A stretch of DNA of 64,000 nucleotides from Tenacibaculum caenipelagi (GTDB lineage: Bacteria; Bacteroidota; Bacteroidia; Flavobacteriales; Flavobacteriaceae): assembly GCF_004363005.1 (NCBI RefSeq), contig NZ_SNYH01000006.1, positions 124,001 to 188,000 on the forward strand. The letters are read 5' to 3'. Below are positions 62,831 through 64,000 of this stretch, in pieces (the stretch's first letter is position 1; each line of letters begins with the position of its first letter). Under the pieces are notes generated by a model. The model made no database searches, was not told the DNA's origin, and saw only the letters and a list, made by a program, of their open reading frames with translations. Made by a program: the position numbers and the translations under genes.

Positions 62831-64000
<1,170 letters not shown>

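Overview
The window is AT-rich chromosomal DNA from a member of the Bacteroidota, most likely family Flavobacteriaceae (Tenacibaculum/Polaribacter-like; the genus is a guess). The signs are the Bacteroidetes-type division and cell wall gene order (mraZ to ftsZ without murF or ddl inside it), a short primary sigma factor of 287 residues, a PorT-like type IX secretion protein beside the menaquinone methyltransferase gene, -7 promoter boxes of the form TAnnTTTG, few Shine-Dalgarno sequences, and many Sec or lipoprotein signals of Flavobacterium type.

Positions 1 to about 7780 are the right end of an integrated element. It ends at a truncated 3' half of a tRNA-Leu gene (an attachment-site scar). 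It carries a run of poorly characterised genes: a large winged-helix-like protein, a zinc-finger membrane protein cut by the window edge, an XRE repressor with apparent operators, a small lipoprotein/membrane protein operon, a GNAT acetyltransferase, and a membrane-bound LuxR-type regulator. The integrase is not in view.

From 7800 to 29800 is ordinary chromosome: a TetR regulator, a secreted nuclease, a thioesterase, an orphan OppC-type permease, an MscS channel, a YhhQ-type queuosine precursor transporter, fabD, a sugar aminotransferase, a hybrid histidine kinase tail-to-tail with an NtrC-type response regulator, a penicillin-acylase-family enzyme, a lone KAP-type P-loop NTPase that looks foreign, an alkB-aldehyde dehydrogenase-nitroreductase operon, then rluA-type, engB and hydrolase genes.

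From 29900 to 45360 is the complete dcw operon: mraZ, rsmH, ftsL, ftsI, murE, mraY, murD, ftsW, murG, murC, ftsQ, ftsA and ftsZ. It is preceded by three helically phased AAAGTGG repeats that look like MraZ boxes. yqeY and tRNA-Arg(TCG) follow. From 46000 to 53400 is a TolC-MFP-RND efflux operon with a DUF2892-like gene, a Crp/Fnr regulator and a CBS-domain protein. Crp-type palindromes lie on both sides of the efflux operon.

A 50-residue double-glycine-leader, cysteine-containing peptide gene lies at 53509-53661, next to rpe. The remainder holds rpoD, an ECF sigma factor, a second MscS channel, a probable small RNA near 57350-57457, porT-like and ubiE genes, an Nfu/NifU-like scaffold, a FadL-like porin, a Tyr/Arg/Ser-rich lipoprotein and the start of proS. 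I found no CRISPR array, rRNA gene or intact insertion sequence.
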